A stretch of DNA of 64,000 bases from Pseudomonas marginalis (GCF_024169655.1 NZ_JALJWV010000001.1:5748001-5812000); one strand, 5' to 3'; shown: positions 1-8,556, counted from the first letter of the stretch. Program-made: numbers and translations. The notes: generated from the letters alone by a model not told the origin.

Positions 1-1150
1 CGATGATGTGCGGCACGCCCATGTATTCACGGGAGGTCGCGGCGTTCTGGATGCACAGCACATCCAGGCCCTGGTACTGGCGGTCGATGCAATAGTTGGC
101 GCCGACGCACTGCTTGATCTGGTCGATCTGGCCCATCTTGATCTTGGCGATCAGGTGCGGGTCGGCGATGTGGGCGCGGGTCATGCCGACCATGTCCACA
201 TAGCCGCCTTCGAGGATGCGCGTGGCCTGGTTCGGGTCCTTGATGTTCTGCGCGTGCAGCACCGGGGCCTTGACCACTTCCTTGATCCCGGCCGCCAGAT
301 GCAGGAACGGCTCCGGTGGATAACTCATGTTCGGGATGACGTTGGCCAGGGTGTTGTGCGTATCGCAACCCGAGCCGACCACGCCGATAAAGTCGAGCAT
401 GCCGGTGTCGTCGTAGTACTTGGCGATCTGCTTCATGTCCTCGTGGGACAAACCATCCGGGTGGAATTCATCGCCGCACAGGCGGATACCGACGCAGAAG
501 TCCGGGCCTACCTCGGCACGCACCGCCTTGAGCACTTCCAGGCCGAAACGCATGCGGTTTTCAAAGCTGCCGCCCCATTCGTCGGTGCGCTTGTTGACGC
601 GCGGGCTCCAGAACTGGTCGATCATGTGCTGGTGCACCGCCGACAGTTCCACGCCGTCCAGACCACCGGCTTTCGCACGCGCTGCCGCGCTGGCGTAGTT
701 GCCGATCACGCGCCAGATTTCTTCCGGCTCGATGGTCTTGCAGGTCGCACGGTGTACCGGCTCGCGGATGCCCGAGGGCGACAGCAGGGTCGGCCAATGC
801 TCGCCGTCCCAGCGCGAGCGGCGGCCCATGTGGGTAATCTGGATCATGATCTTGGCGCCATGCTTGTGCATGGCATCGGCCAGGTTCTGGAAGTGCGGGA
901 TGATCCGGTCGTCGGCCAGGTTCACCGATTTCCACCAGCCTTGCGGGCTGTCGATCGCCACGCTGGAAGACCCGCCGCAGATGGCCAGGCCGATCCCGCC
1001 CTTGGCTTTCTCTTCGTAGTACTTCACATAGCGGTCGGTGGTCATGCCGCCGTCGGTGGCATACACCTCGGCGTGGGCGGTACTGAGCACGCGGTTGCGG
1101 ATGGTCAGTTTGCCGATCTGGATCGGCGCGAACATTGCTTCGAAAGCCAT
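1..1150 (-). CDS. dgcA: Dimethylglycine demethylase subunit DgcA, N-terminal part (cut by window edge)
   Basis: The gene starts at 1150 and runs leftward off the window, so only about the first 383 residues are present. It begins MAFEAMFAPIQIGKLTIRNR, the typical opening of an old-yellow-enzyme TIM barrel that binds FMN, and contains the barrel motifs HMGRR and GVELSAVHQHMIDQFWSP. In the trimethylamine dehydrogenase family this domain oxidises an N-methyl group and passes electrons through a 4Fe-4S cluster. The expected C-x2-C-x2-C stretch reads CVGANYC here, so the middle cysteine is alanine. The gene lies directly downstream of two genes on the same strand and within the betaine catabolic region, which supports DgcA, the enzyme converting dimethylglycine to sarcosine. 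Confidence 0.9.
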   Translation of the reverse strand, partial: MAFEAMFAPIQIGKLTIRNRVLSTAHAEVYATDGGMTTDRYVKYYEEKAKGGIGLAICGGSSSVAIDSPQGWWKSVNLADDRIIPHFQNLADAMHKHGAKIMIQITHMGRRSRWDGEHWPTLLSPSGIREPVHRATCKTIEPEEIWRVIGNYASAAARAKAGGLDGVELSAVHQHMIDQFWSPRVNKRTDEWGGSFENRMRFGLEVLKAVRAEVGPDFCVGIRLCGDEFHPDGLSHEDMKQIAKYYDDTGMLDFIGVVGSGCDTHNTLANVIPNMSYPPEPFLHLAAGIKEVVKAPVLHAQNIKDPNQATRILEGGYVDMVGMTRAHIADPHLIAKIKMGQIDQIKQCVGANYCIDRQYQGLDVLCIQNAATSREYMGVPHII

Positions 1151-1166
1151 GGCAGGGTTCCTCGAC

Positions 1167-1697
1167 TTACAACGGCTTGACGGTGAACAGGCCGTCGTCG
1201 TGGCCCTCTTCGGAGCCGCCGTAGACTTGTTCGGCCACGGTGCGAATCTGGCTGCCGCGTGCTTGCAGAATCTGGTCCATGGCGCCGGCAAACCAACCGG
1301 TGAACATGTAGTCGACCTTGCGCCCGACCTTGCCGTACACGTAGACGAACGCCGAGTGCTCGAGCTTGACGCTGGCGGTGCCTTTGTCGAGGTCGATGTC
1401 CTGGATCTTGAACAGGCCCCAGCCGCGTTGCGACAGGCGCTTCATGTAGTGTTCGAACACCGCCACACCTTCGAGGCCGTGGCATTCGGCTTCTTTTTCA
1501 CACCAGTGCCAGGCGGATTTGTAGCCGGCCTTGTAGAGGATCTCGGCGTAGGCCTCGGCACCGAGGACTTCTTCGATGCCCATGTGGTTGTTGACGAAGA
1601 AATGGCGCGGTACGTACAGCATTGGCAGGGCGTCGGAGGTCCAGACACCGGTTTCGCTGTCGACTTCGATAGGCAATTGCGGGGCGATCTTGGCCAT
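1167..1697 (-). CDS. DUF5943 / V4R-domain protein of the dgc cluster
   Basis: This 176-residue soluble protein begins MAKIAPQLPIEVDSETG. The part from about residue 40 to 165 resembles the 4-vinyl reductase (V4R) small-molecule-binding fold, with the late segment FTGWFAGAMDQ. Two cysteines and a histidine occur close together (HWCEKEAECHG). It lies 16 bases upstream of dgcA and about 50 bases downstream of the dipeptidase-like gene, all on the same strand, so the three are probably co-transcribed. A homologue occupies the same place in P. aeruginosa, where the locus is under GbdR control. Its biochemical role is not known to me; ligand sensing or a chaperone/accessory role for DgcA are guesses. 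Confidence 0.85.
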   Translation of the reverse strand: MAKIAPQLPIEVDSETGVWTSDALPMLYVPRHFFVNNHMGIEEVLGAEAYAEILYKAGYKSAWHWCEKEAECHGLEGVAVFEHYMKRLSQRGWGLFKIQDIDLDKGTASVKLEHSAFVYVYGKVGRKVDYMFTGWFAGAMDQILQARGSQIRTVAEQVYGGSEEGHDDGLFTVKPL

Positions 1698-1748
1698 GGA
1701 AACTTAACTCCAGAAAATTCGTAGTGGTGTTGCCCGTGGGTGTTTGGC

Positions 1749-2726
1749 TTATTCGCCCCACACGTCCTTCAAGACGTTGACCCAGTTCTCGCCCATGATC
1801 TTGCGCACCACGCGTTCGCTGTGGCCGCGCTTGAGCAGGGTCTCGGTGAGGTTGGGAAACTCGCCCACGGTGCGGATGCCCAGGGGGTTGATGATCTTGC
1901 CGAAGCTGGTCAGGCGGCGGGCGTAGCCCTTGTCATGGGTCAGCATCTCGAAGAAATCCTGGCCATGGCCCTGGGTGAAATCGGTGCCGATGCCGATGGC
2001 GTCTTCGCCGACGATGTTCATGGTGTATTCGATGGCTTCGGCGTAGTCGTCGATGGTCGAATCGATGCCCTTGGCGAGGAACGGCGCGAACATGGTCACG
2101 CCGACAAAACCGCCGTGGTCGGCAATGAACTTCAGCTCTTCATCGGACTTGTTGCGCGGGTGCTCCTTGAGCCCGGAAGGCAGGCAGTGGGAGTAGCACA
2201 CCGGTTTTTTCGATTCGAGGATGACCTCTTCGCTGGTCTTGGAGCCGACGTGGGACAGGTCGCACATGATGCCGACGCGGTTCATCTCGCCGACGATCTC
2301 ACGACCGAAGCCCGACAGCCCGCCATCGCGTTCGTAGCAACCGGTACCGACCAGGTTCTGGGTGTTGTAGCACATCTGCACCACACCGACGCCCAGCTGC
2401 TTGAAGATCTCGACGTAGCCGAGCTGGTCTTCAAACGCATGGGCATTCTGGAAGCCGAAGATGATGCCGGTCTTGCCCTGTTCCTTGGCTTTGCGGATGT
2501 CGGCGGTGGTTTTCACCGGGATCACCAGGTCGCTGTTCTCGCGGATCAGGGTCTGGCTGGCGACGATGTTATTGATCGTGGCCTGGAACCCTTCCCACAC
2601 CGACACGGTGCAGTTGGCAGCGGTCAGGCCGCCTTTGCGCATGTCCTCGAACAGCTCGCGGTTCCACTTGGCAATGATCAGCCCGTCGATAACGATGCTG
2701 TCGGCGTGTAATTGCGCTGGGCTCAT
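1749..2726 (-). CDS. M19 (renal dipeptidase-like) family protein with degenerate metal site
   Basis: The 325-residue product has the overall layout of peptidase family M19: CDLSHVG near residue 175, CYSHC with HPRN following, and a GIGTDF motif before the C-terminal helices. M19 enzymes hydrolyse dipeptides with a binuclear zinc site. Here the N-terminal H-x-D zinc motif is replaced (VIDGLIIAKW), the bridging glutamate segment reads FGFQNAHAF, and the second zinc histidine before the VGEDAIGIG stretch appears to be tyrosine. No signal peptide is visible, so the protein should be cytoplasmic. It heads the probable operon with the V4R protein and dgcA. Annotation pipelines would call it a membrane dipeptidase; that activity is doubtful from the residues. 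Confidence 0.88.
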   Translation of the reverse strand: MSPAQLHADSIVIDGLIIAKWNRELFEDMRKGGLTAANCTVSVWEGFQATINNIVASQTLIRENSDLVIPVKTTADIRKAKEQGKTGIIFGFQNAHAFEDQLGYVEIFKQLGVGVVQMCYNTQNLVGTGCYERDGGLSGFGREIVGEMNRVGIMCDLSHVGSKTSEEVILESKKPVCYSHCLPSGLKEHPRNKSDEELKFIADHGGFVGVTMFAPFLAKGIDSTIDDYAEAIEYTMNIVGEDAIGIGTDFTQGHGQDFFEMLTHDKGYARRLTSFGKIINPLGIRTVGEFPNLTETLLKRGHSERVVRKIMGENWVNVLKDVWGE

Positions 2727-2945
2727 CAGGCGTCCCCTTATTGGCGATTCGTGCGCCGAATCGTCTGCCGGCGCTTTGGGGTCAGCATATGCCGAGGGGC
2801 CGACCGGACCGGGTGCAAAAACGACAGGGGAATTGCCGAAAGCGTCAATCCGCGACGAAGGTCGCTATGACAGGTCTGTCTGACGGCTGTTCTTTGTCTT
2901 ACGCTTGGGCCAGAATTCGCGCATCAACCGATATGAGACGGCGCA

Positions 2946-3347
2946 ATGAAATCAATTTTCCTGGCTTTGGCACTCATCGCAACCGGCGTCCACGCGGCCG
3001 AAGACACCGACAGCACGCCGTGCGACGGCATCGAAAACGACAAGCAAACCCTGGAATGCGCCACCTACAACAAAACCACCGCCGAACAACTGCTCAAGGA
3101 TAACTATCAAGGGCTGTTGGAGCGCATGGGCTCGACCTATGGCAGCAACAAGACGCAACTGGCGGACATTACCGCTCGTCTGAAGGATGCCCAGCAGAAG
3201 TGGGAAAAATTGCGCGACGCCGATTGCGCAGTGGACACCTTCCCGGCGGTGACCGGCACCAAACCTTATGCGATCGAGCTGAACGATTGCCTGGCGCGGA
3301 TGAGTGATGAACGGTCGGAGTTTTTGGAGTCGATCGGGCAGGAATAG
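2946..3347 (+). CDS. LprI-like (DUF1311) periplasmic protein
   Basis: A 133-residue protein with an N-terminal signal peptide, probably cleaved after GVHA. The mature part holds cysteine pairs typical of the DUF1311/LprI family (PCDGIENDKQTLECATY early, then CAV and DCLARMSDER late) in a mainly helical, charged context. Family members include the mycobacterial lysozyme inhibitor LprI and many uncharacterised periplasmic proteins. It is monocistronic, with about 220 bases upstream, and is followed 41 bases later by a DUF3010 gene. A lysozyme-related function is possible but not shown by the sequence. Confidence 0.8.
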   Translation: MKSIFLALALIATGVHAAEDTDSTPCDGIENDKQTLECATYNKTTAEQLLKDNYQGLLERMGSTYGSNKTQLADITARLKDAQQKWEKLRDADCAVDTFPAVTGTKPYAIELNDCLARMSDERSEFLESIGQE

Positions 3348-3388
3348 GCGACAATCCTTGCCACTTTCAATCTGAACCAAGGCCATTC

Positions 3389-3805
3389 ATGAAAACCTGC
3401 GGCATCGAAATCAAAGGCAGCGAAGCCATCTTCGCCGTTGCCTCCCTGGACGACCAGACACTGACCCACGTCGCCCTGGCCACCAAGAAAATCGCCCTTG
3501 AAGACGACGATGAAGCAGCCAACGTCAAAGCCTTCGCGGCCCAGGTGAAGGCGTTCGTGCGGGACAACGCCATCGAACGCATCGCCATCAAGAAGCGCAG
3601 CAAAAAAGGCGAATTCGCCGGTGGCCCGACCACGTTCAAGATTGAAGGGGTGTTTCAGTTGCTCGACGGTGTTGAAGTGACGCTGCTGTCGCCGCAGACC
3701 CTCAATGCGCAGAACAAGAAGCACAACTTTGATCTGCCGACGACGCTGAACAAATACCAACATGAAGCCTTCAAGGCAGCGTGTTCGGCCCTGATAAAAA
3801 AATAA
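3389..3805 (+). CDS. DUF3010 family protein
   Basis: This 138-residue cytosolic protein starts MKTCGIEIKGSEAIFAVASL and continues with KKRSKKGEFAGGPTTFKIEG, the conserved pattern of the DUF3010 family, which is widespread in gammaproteobacteria. The opening strand pattern GIEIKGSEAIFAV looks like an RNase H/actin-like fold, but no function is established. There is no signal peptide or membrane segment. It may be expressed alone or with the preceding LprI-like gene; a REP pair follows directly and probably ends the unit. Confidence 0.75.
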   Translation: MKTCGIEIKGSEAIFAVASLDDQTLTHVALATKKIALEDDDEAANVKAFAAQVKAFVRDNAIERIAIKKRSKKGEFAGGPTTFKIEGVFQLLDGVEVTLLSPQTLNAQNKKHNFDLPTTLNKYQHEAFKAACSALIKK

Positions 3806-3822
3806 GCACACCGACAATTTAC

Positions 3823-3910
3823 TGTGGGAGGGGGCTTGCCCCCGATGACGGTGGATCAGCAGCACATGAGTGGCTGACACACCGCTATCGGGGGCAAGCC
3901 CCCTCCCACA
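3823..3910. repeat. REP doublet (REPIN), inverted pair
   Basis: Two copies of the GTGGGAGGGGGCTTGCCCCC palindromic element face each other, separated by a short spacer between ACGGTGG and CCGCTAT. The pair can fold into one long hairpin. It lies between the convergent DUF3010 gene and cdhR. Confidence 0.93.
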
Positions 3911-3940
3911 TTTGATCGTTGTCGCGTGTAGGACCTACGT

Positions 3941-4885
3941 TCACACCACCTCCCGTCGCCGATCCTCCCGCGGACACTTGGCAAACCGCGCCCGATAACG
4001 GCGGGTGAAATACGACGGCGACTCAAACCCGCAGGCAAGGCTCACCTCCAGCACGCTCATGTCGCTCTGGCGCAGCAGTTGCCGGGCTTTTTCCAGGCGC
4101 AGGCCGAGGTAGAAGTTGCTCGGCGTGTCGTTCAGATGCAGGCGAAACAGCCGCTCCAATTGGCGTCGCGTCACTTTGATCGCCTCGGCCAGGGCCAGGG
4201 TGCTCAGCGGCGGCTCGGTGTGTTGTTCCATCTCGCCGATCACCTGCACCAACTTCTTGTTGTTGATGCCGTAACGCGTGACGATCTGCATGCGCTGGTG
4301 GTCTTTGCGTGGGCGGATGCGCCCGAGCACGAATTGTTCGGAAACCTGGATCGCCAACTCGGGCCCATGGGCCTGGCTGATCAGGTCGAGCATCAGGTCG
4401 ATGGAGGCGGTGCCGCCGGCGCAGGTGATGCGGCGGCGGTCGATCTCGAAGAGTTCCTGGGTCACCGTCAGCTGTGGATACGCTTCCTTGAACGCGTCGA
4501 TGGCTTCCCAGTGCAGGGTCAGACGGTGACCGTCGAGCAGCCCGGCTTCGGCCAGGATGCAGGCGCCGGTGTCGATGGCGCCAAGGGTCACGCCGTCATA
4601 GTCGAGGCGGCGCAGCCAGTGTTCGAGGGCCGGGGTGGCGAATTTGAGCGGTTCGAAACCGGCGACCACCATCAGCGTCGCGCCCTTTTTCAGCGGCTCC
4701 AGCGCCGCGTCGGCGTTGACCGACATGCCATTGCTCGCCAGCACCGCGCCGCCATCGGCGCTCAATACATGCCAGCGGTACAACTCGCCACGAAAGCGGT
4801 TGGCCACCCGCAGCGGTTCGAGCGCAGAGATAAAGCCGATGGCCGAGAACCCCGGCATCAGCAGAAAGTAGAAATCCTGGGACAT
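3941..4885 (-). CDS. cdhR: Carnitine-responsive AraC-family regulator CdhR
   Basis: The 314-residue protein has an N-terminal DJ-1/PfpI-like domain (MSQDFYFLLMPGFSAIGF to about residue 190) and a C-terminal AraC double helix-turn-helix (VTRRQLERLFRLHLNDTP and LEVSLACGFESPSYFTRRY). I chose the ATG at 4885 because the family begins at this MSQDFYF segment; the open frame continues upstream but without family resemblance. It is divergent from caiX with 193 bases between, the arrangement seen for CdhR in P. aeruginosa, where CdhR activates caiX-cdhCAB in response to carnitine. It is distinct from the longer paralogue gbdR at 11170. Confidence 0.87.
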   Translation of the reverse strand: MSQDFYFLLMPGFSAIGFISALEPLRVANRFRGELYRWHVLSADGGAVLASNGMSVNADAALEPLKKGATLMVVAGFEPLKFATPALEHWLRRLDYDGVTLGAIDTGACILAEAGLLDGHRLTLHWEAIDAFKEAYPQLTVTQELFEIDRRRITCAGGTASIDLMLDLISQAHGPELAIQVSEQFVLGRIRPRKDHQRMQIVTRYGINNKKLVQVIGEMEQHTEPPLSTLALAEAIKVTRRQLERLFRLHLNDTPSNFYLGLRLEKARQLLRQSDMSVLEVSLACGFESPSYFTRRYRARFAKCPREDRRREVV

Positions 4886-5078
4886 GGTGCGCTCTCGTAG
4901 GACCGGCAGCGTGGTCACTGTGATACGCCAGTTCAACGGCCCATTCAAGAGCACAGGTCGCTGCAGTGCAAGAGCCGGTCGCCGCCGTGCGTTTTGTCGC
5001 CCCTCAAGCTGCGTAACGTGATCGCACGGCGCATAAAGACGCCGGCCCCCACAATAACGACCTGCCGAGGGAACCACC

Positions 5079-6023
5079 ATGAACCGACTGATCAGCCGCT
5101 GCGTGCTCGCATTCAGCGCCAGCGCCATCTTGAGCACCAGCGTCCTCGCGGCCGACGCGCCCTCCTGCCAGAACGTGCGCATGGGCGTGGTGAACTGGAC
5201 CGACGTGATCGCCACCAGCGCCATGACCCAAGTGTTGCTCGACGGCCTCGGCTACAAGACCAAACAAACCAGCGCGTCCCAGCAAATCATCTTCGCCGGT
5301 ATCCGCGACCAGCGCCTGGACCTGTTCCTCGGCTACTGGAACCCGCTGATGACCCAGACCATCGCGCCGTTCGTCGACGCCAAGCAGGTCAAGGTCCTCG
5401 ACAAACCGAGCCTGGAAGACGCACGCGCCACGCTGGCGGTGCCGACTTATCTGGCGGACAAAGGCCTGAAAACCTTCGCCGACATCGCCAAGTTCGAGAA
5501 AGAACTGGGCGGCAAGCTCTACGGTATCGAGCCAGGCTCGGGCGCCAACACCCAGATCAAGGCGATGATCGCCAAGAACCAGTTCGGCCTTGGCAAATTC
5601 CAGCTAGTGGAGTCCAGCGAAGCCGGCATGCTCGCCGCCGTCGACCGCGCGGTGCGCCGCAAGGAAGCCGTGGTGTTCTTCGGCTGGGCGCCGCACCCGA
5701 TGAACGTCAACATCGCGATGACCTACCTCACCGGCAGCGAAGACGCCCTGGGACCGAACGAAGGCATGGCCACCGTGTGGAGCGTCACCTCGCCGACCTA
5801 CGCCGAGCAGTGCCCCAACGTCCACAAGCTGCTGACCAACCTGACCTTCACCGCCGCCGACGAGAGCCGAATGATGCAGCCGTTGCTGGATCACAAGGAC
5901 GCATTCGAGTCCGCCAAGCAGTGGCTCAAGGACCACCCGCAAGACCAGCAGCGCTGGCTCGAAGGCGTGACCACCTTCGACGGCAAACCGGCCGCCGCCA
6001 ACCTGCAACTGACCAGCAAATAA
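5079..6023 (+). CDS. caiX: Carnitine-binding periplasmic protein CaiX
   Basis: A 314-residue glycine betaine/carnitine-class substrate-binding protein. The signal peptide ends near SVLAADA. The mature part shows features of the OpuAC family: VNWTDVIATSAMTQ, LFLGYWNPLM, ESSEAGMLAAVDRAVRR and FFGWAPHPMN, where aromatic residues form the quaternary-ammonium cage. No permease or ATPase is next to it, so it probably delivers carnitine to the CbcWV core encoded at 15593-17616, as reported for P. aeruginosa. A GAGG ribosome site precedes the ATG. It is the first gene of the carnitine operon and is paralogous to cbcX. Confidence 0.92.
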   Translation: MNRLISRCVLAFSASAILSTSVLAADAPSCQNVRMGVVNWTDVIATSAMTQVLLDGLGYKTKQTSASQQIIFAGIRDQRLDLFLGYWNPLMTQTIAPFVDAKQVKVLDKPSLEDARATLAVPTYLADKGLKTFADIAKFEKELGGKLYGIEPGSGANTQIKAMIAKNQFGLGKFQLVESSEAGMLAAVDRAVRRKEAVVFFGWAPHPMNVNIAMTYLTGSEDALGPNEGMATVWSVTSPTYAEQCPNVHKLLTNLTFTAADESRMMQPLLDHKDAFESAKQWLKDHPQDQQRWLEGVTTFDGKPAAANLQLTSK

Positions 6024-6110
6024 CGGTATTCGACGCACCGTTTCGCGGTCGTGCCTGACCGCGAACGGCCTCGCTACGCCTTGAAATCACGCCTGTAAGG
6101 AACCTGCCCC

Positions 6111-6998
6111 ATGAACCACGACGTCATCATCACCTGCGCACTCACCGGTGCTGGCGACACAAGCGCCAGAAGCCCCCATGTGCCGGTCACCCCCAAACAA
6201 ATCGCCGCCGCCGCCGTGGAAGCCGCCAAGGCCGGCGCCACCGTGGTGCATTGCCATGTGCGCAACCCCGAGACCGGCAAGTTCAGCCGCGACGTCGCCT
6301 TGTACCGCGAAGTGATGGAGCGCATCCGTGAGGCCGACGTCGACATCATCGTCAACCTCACCGCTGGCATGGGCGGCGACCTGGAGATCGGCGGCGGCGA
6401 AAACCCGATGGCATTCGGCCCCAACACCGACCTGGTCGGCCCGCTGACCCGCCTGGCCCATGTGGAAGCGCTGCTGCCGGAAATCTGCACGCTGGACTGC
6501 GGCACGCTGAACTTCGGCGATGGCGACACCATTTACGTGTCGACCCCGGCGCAACTGCGGGCCGGCGCCAAACGTATCCAGGAACTGGGCGTAAAAGCCG
6601 AACTGGAAATCTTCGACACCGGCCACCTGTGGTTCGCCAAGCAGATGATCAAGGAAGGCCTGCTCGACGACCCGTTGTTCCAACTGTGCCTGGGCATCCC
6701 GTGGGGCGCGCCGGCCGACACCACCACCATGAAAGCCATGGTCGACAACCTGCCCGCCGACGCAGTGTGGGCCGGCTTCGGCATCGGCCGCATGCAAATG
6801 CCGATGGCGGCGCAGGCGGTGCTGCTCGGCGGCAACGTGCGGGTCGGCCTGGAAGACAACCTGTGGCTGGACAAGGGCGTGCTGGCCACCAACGGTCAAC
6901 TGGTGGAACGCGCCAGTGAAATCCTCAGCCGCCTGGGCGCGCGGGTCATGACCCCAGCCGAAGGGCGCATAAAAATGGGCCTCAAAAAACGCGGCTAA
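6111..6998 (+). CDS. cdhC: 3-dehydrocarnitine cleavage enzyme CdhC (BKACE family)
   Basis: The 295-residue protein belongs to the beta-keto acid cleavage enzyme (BKACE, DUF849) family. It opens MNHDVIITCALTGAGDT and carries the metal-binding HCHVRNP motif near residue 46, then NLTAGMGG and IPWGAPADT. In this pathway it reacts 3-dehydrocarnitine with acetyl-CoA to give acetoacetate and betainyl-CoA, a reaction known for P. aeruginosa CdhC. It lies between caiX and cdhA; a REP-type hairpin separates it from cdhA and could alter the relative mRNA levels. Confidence 0.92.
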   Translation: MNHDVIITCALTGAGDTSARSPHVPVTPKQIAAAAVEAAKAGATVVHCHVRNPETGKFSRDVALYREVMERIREADVDIIVNLTAGMGGDLEIGGGENPMAFGPNTDLVGPLTRLAHVEALLPEICTLDCGTLNFGDGDTIYVSTPAQLRAGAKRIQELGVKAELEIFDTGHLWFAKQMIKEGLLDDPLFQLCLGIPWGAPADTTTMKAMVDNLPADAVWAGFGIGRMQMPMAAQAVLLGGNVRVGLEDNLWLDKGVLATNGQLVERASEILSRLGARVMTPAEGRIKMGLKKRG

Positions 6999-7023
6999 CC
7001 CCCCGACCCAAACCGGATCAAAA

Positions 7024-7054
7024 CCTGTGGGAGGGGCTTGCCCCCTCCCACAGG
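7024..7054. repeat. REP-type perfect hairpin inside the carnitine operon
   Basis: A perfect inverted repeat with arms CCTGTGGGAGGGG and its complement around a short CTTGC loop. It is the compact form of the local REP element and lies between cdhC and cdhA. No U-run follows, so it is more likely an mRNA-stabilising or attenuating hairpin than a full terminator. Confidence 0.88.
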
Positions 7055-7083
7055 GGTTCGCCCCATTATTCAGGAATGTCGCC

Positions 7084-8049
7084 ATGCCTTTTATTACAGA
7101 TATCAAAATCTTCGCTGCCCTCGGCAGCGGTGTGATCGGCAGCGGTTGGGTGTCCCGCGCCCTCGCCCACGGCCTCGATGTGGTGGCCTGGGACCCGGCG
7201 CCCGGCGCCGAAGCCGCGCTGCGCCAACGCGTCGCCAATGCCTGGGGCGCTCTGGAGAAACACGGCCTGGCCCCAGGCGCATCCCAGCAGCGCCTGCGTT
7301 TTGTCAGCACCATCGAAGCCTGCGTGAAAGACGCCGACTTCATCCAGGAAAGCGCCCCGGAACGCCTGGAGCTGAAACTGGAGTTGCACGGCAAAATCAG
7401 CGCGGCGGCCAAGCCCAATGCCCTGATCGGTTCGAGCACCTCGGGCCTGTTGCCCAGCGAGTTCTACGAGGGCTCGACGCACCCGGAGCGCTGCGTGGTC
7501 GGCCACCCGTTCAACCCGGTGTACCTGCTGCCGCTGGTGGAAGTGGTGGGCGGCAAAAACACCGCGCCCGAGGCGATCCAGGCGGCGATCAAGGTGTATC
7601 AATCCCTGGGCATGCGCCCGCTGCATGTGCGCAAGGAAGTCCCCGGCTTTATCGCCGACCGCCTGCTCGAAGCCTTGTGGCGTGAGGCGCTGCACCTGGT
7701 CAACGATGGCGTCGCCACCACCGGCGAGATCGATGACGCGATCCGTTTTGGCGCCGGCTTGCGCTGGTCGTTCATGGGTACGTTCCTGACCTACACCCTG
7801 GCCGGCGGCGATGCCGGGATGCGCCACTTCATGGCGCAGTTCGGCCCGGCGTTGCAGTTGCCGTGGACCTACCTGCCGGCACCGGAACTGACCGACAAGT
7901 TGATCGACGATGTGGTCGACGGCACCAGCGCTCAGTTGGGCCAACACAGCATTTCGGCGCTGGAGCGCTATCGTGATGATTGCCTGCTGGCGGTACTGGA
8001 AGCGGTGAAGACCACCAAAGCCAAGCACGGCATGACCTTCGCCGAATAA
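7084..8049 (+). CDS. cdhA: L-carnitine dehydrogenase CdhA
   Basis: The product (321 residues from the ATG at 7084) is a 3-hydroxyacyl-CoA-dehydrogenase-fold enzyme with an NAD-binding GSGVIGSGW motif near residue 13, the GSSTSGLLPSEF loop and the GHPFNPVYLLPLVE signature carrying the catalytic histidine. It oxidises L-carnitine to 3-dehydrocarnitine with NAD. A longer reading starts in the preceding REP hairpin with GTG, which is implausible, so the MPFITDIKIFAALG start is preferred. cdhB follows 13 bases later. Confidence 0.93.
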   Translation: MPFITDIKIFAALGSGVIGSGWVSRALAHGLDVVAWDPAPGAEAALRQRVANAWGALEKHGLAPGASQQRLRFVSTIEACVKDADFIQESAPERLELKLELHGKISAAAKPNALIGSSTSGLLPSEFYEGSTHPERCVVGHPFNPVYLLPLVEVVGGKNTAPEAIQAAIKVYQSLGMRPLHVRKEVPGFIADRLLEALWREALHLVNDGVATTGEIDDAIRFGAGLRWSFMGTFLTYTLAGGDAGMRHFMAQFGPALQLPWTYLPAPELTDKLIDDVVDGTSAQLGQHSISALERYRDDCLLAVLEAVKTTKAKHGMTFAE

Positions 8050-8062
8050 GGGAAACCCCAGC

Positions 8063-8539
8063 ATGCCCGCACTGACCACCTACACCACACAGGTCCACCC
8101 CGACTGGGTGGACTACAACGGCCACCTGCGCGACGCGTTCTACCTGCTGATCTTCAGCTACGCCACCGACGCGCTGATGGACACCCTGGGCCTGGACAGC
8201 GAAAACCGCGCCGCCAGCGGCCACTCGCTGTTCACCCTGGAGCTGCACCTGAACTACCTGCACGAAGTGAAACTCGGCGCCGAGGTGGAGGTGCGCACCC
8301 AACTGATCGCGCACGATGCCAAGCGCCTGCACCTCTATCACAGCCTGCACTGGGTGAGCGACGACAAGGAACTGGCGGGCAACGAACAGATGCTGCTGCA
8401 CGTCGACCTCGCCGGGCCGCACGCCACCCCGTTCAGCGCGAAGACCTTGGCAACACTCGCGGCCATCGGCGCCGAACAAGCCGAACTGCCGCGCCCCGCC
8501 CTCCTCGGCCGAGTGATTGGATTGCCAGCCAGGAAATAA
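8063..8539 (+). CDS. cdhB: Betainyl-CoA thioesterase CdhB
   Basis: A 158-residue hotdog-fold protein that opens with the 4-hydroxybenzoyl-CoA thioesterase-like segment VHPDWVDYNGHLRDAFY, in which the aspartate before YNGH is the usual catalytic position. It is the last gene of caiX-cdhC-cdhA-cdhB. By pathway logic it hydrolyses the betainyl-CoA made by CdhC to glycine betaine and CoA, feeding the betaine genes in this window. It is convergent with the inserted defence-like cassette, whose end lies 74 bases away. Confidence 0.9.
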   Translation: MPALTTYTTQVHPDWVDYNGHLRDAFYLLIFSYATDALMDTLGLDSENRAASGHSLFTLELHLNYLHEVKLGAEVEVRTQLIAHDAKRLHLYHSLHWVSDDKELAGNEQMLLHVDLAGPHATPFSAKTLATLAAIGAEQAELPRPALLGRVIGLPARK

Positions 8540-8556
8540 TCAGGAGCCACCCCGAA

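Noticed and set aside
8..1180. Long plus-strand open frame of 390 codons
   Set aside because: It is the antisense shadow of dgcA; the minus strand encodes the recognisable flavoprotein, and high GC creates long opposite frames.
3941..5224. Longer 427-codon form of cdhR
   Set aside because: The extra 113 codons overlap the caiX promoter and the start of caiX on the other strand, and lack similarity to AraC regulators; the family start is at 4885.
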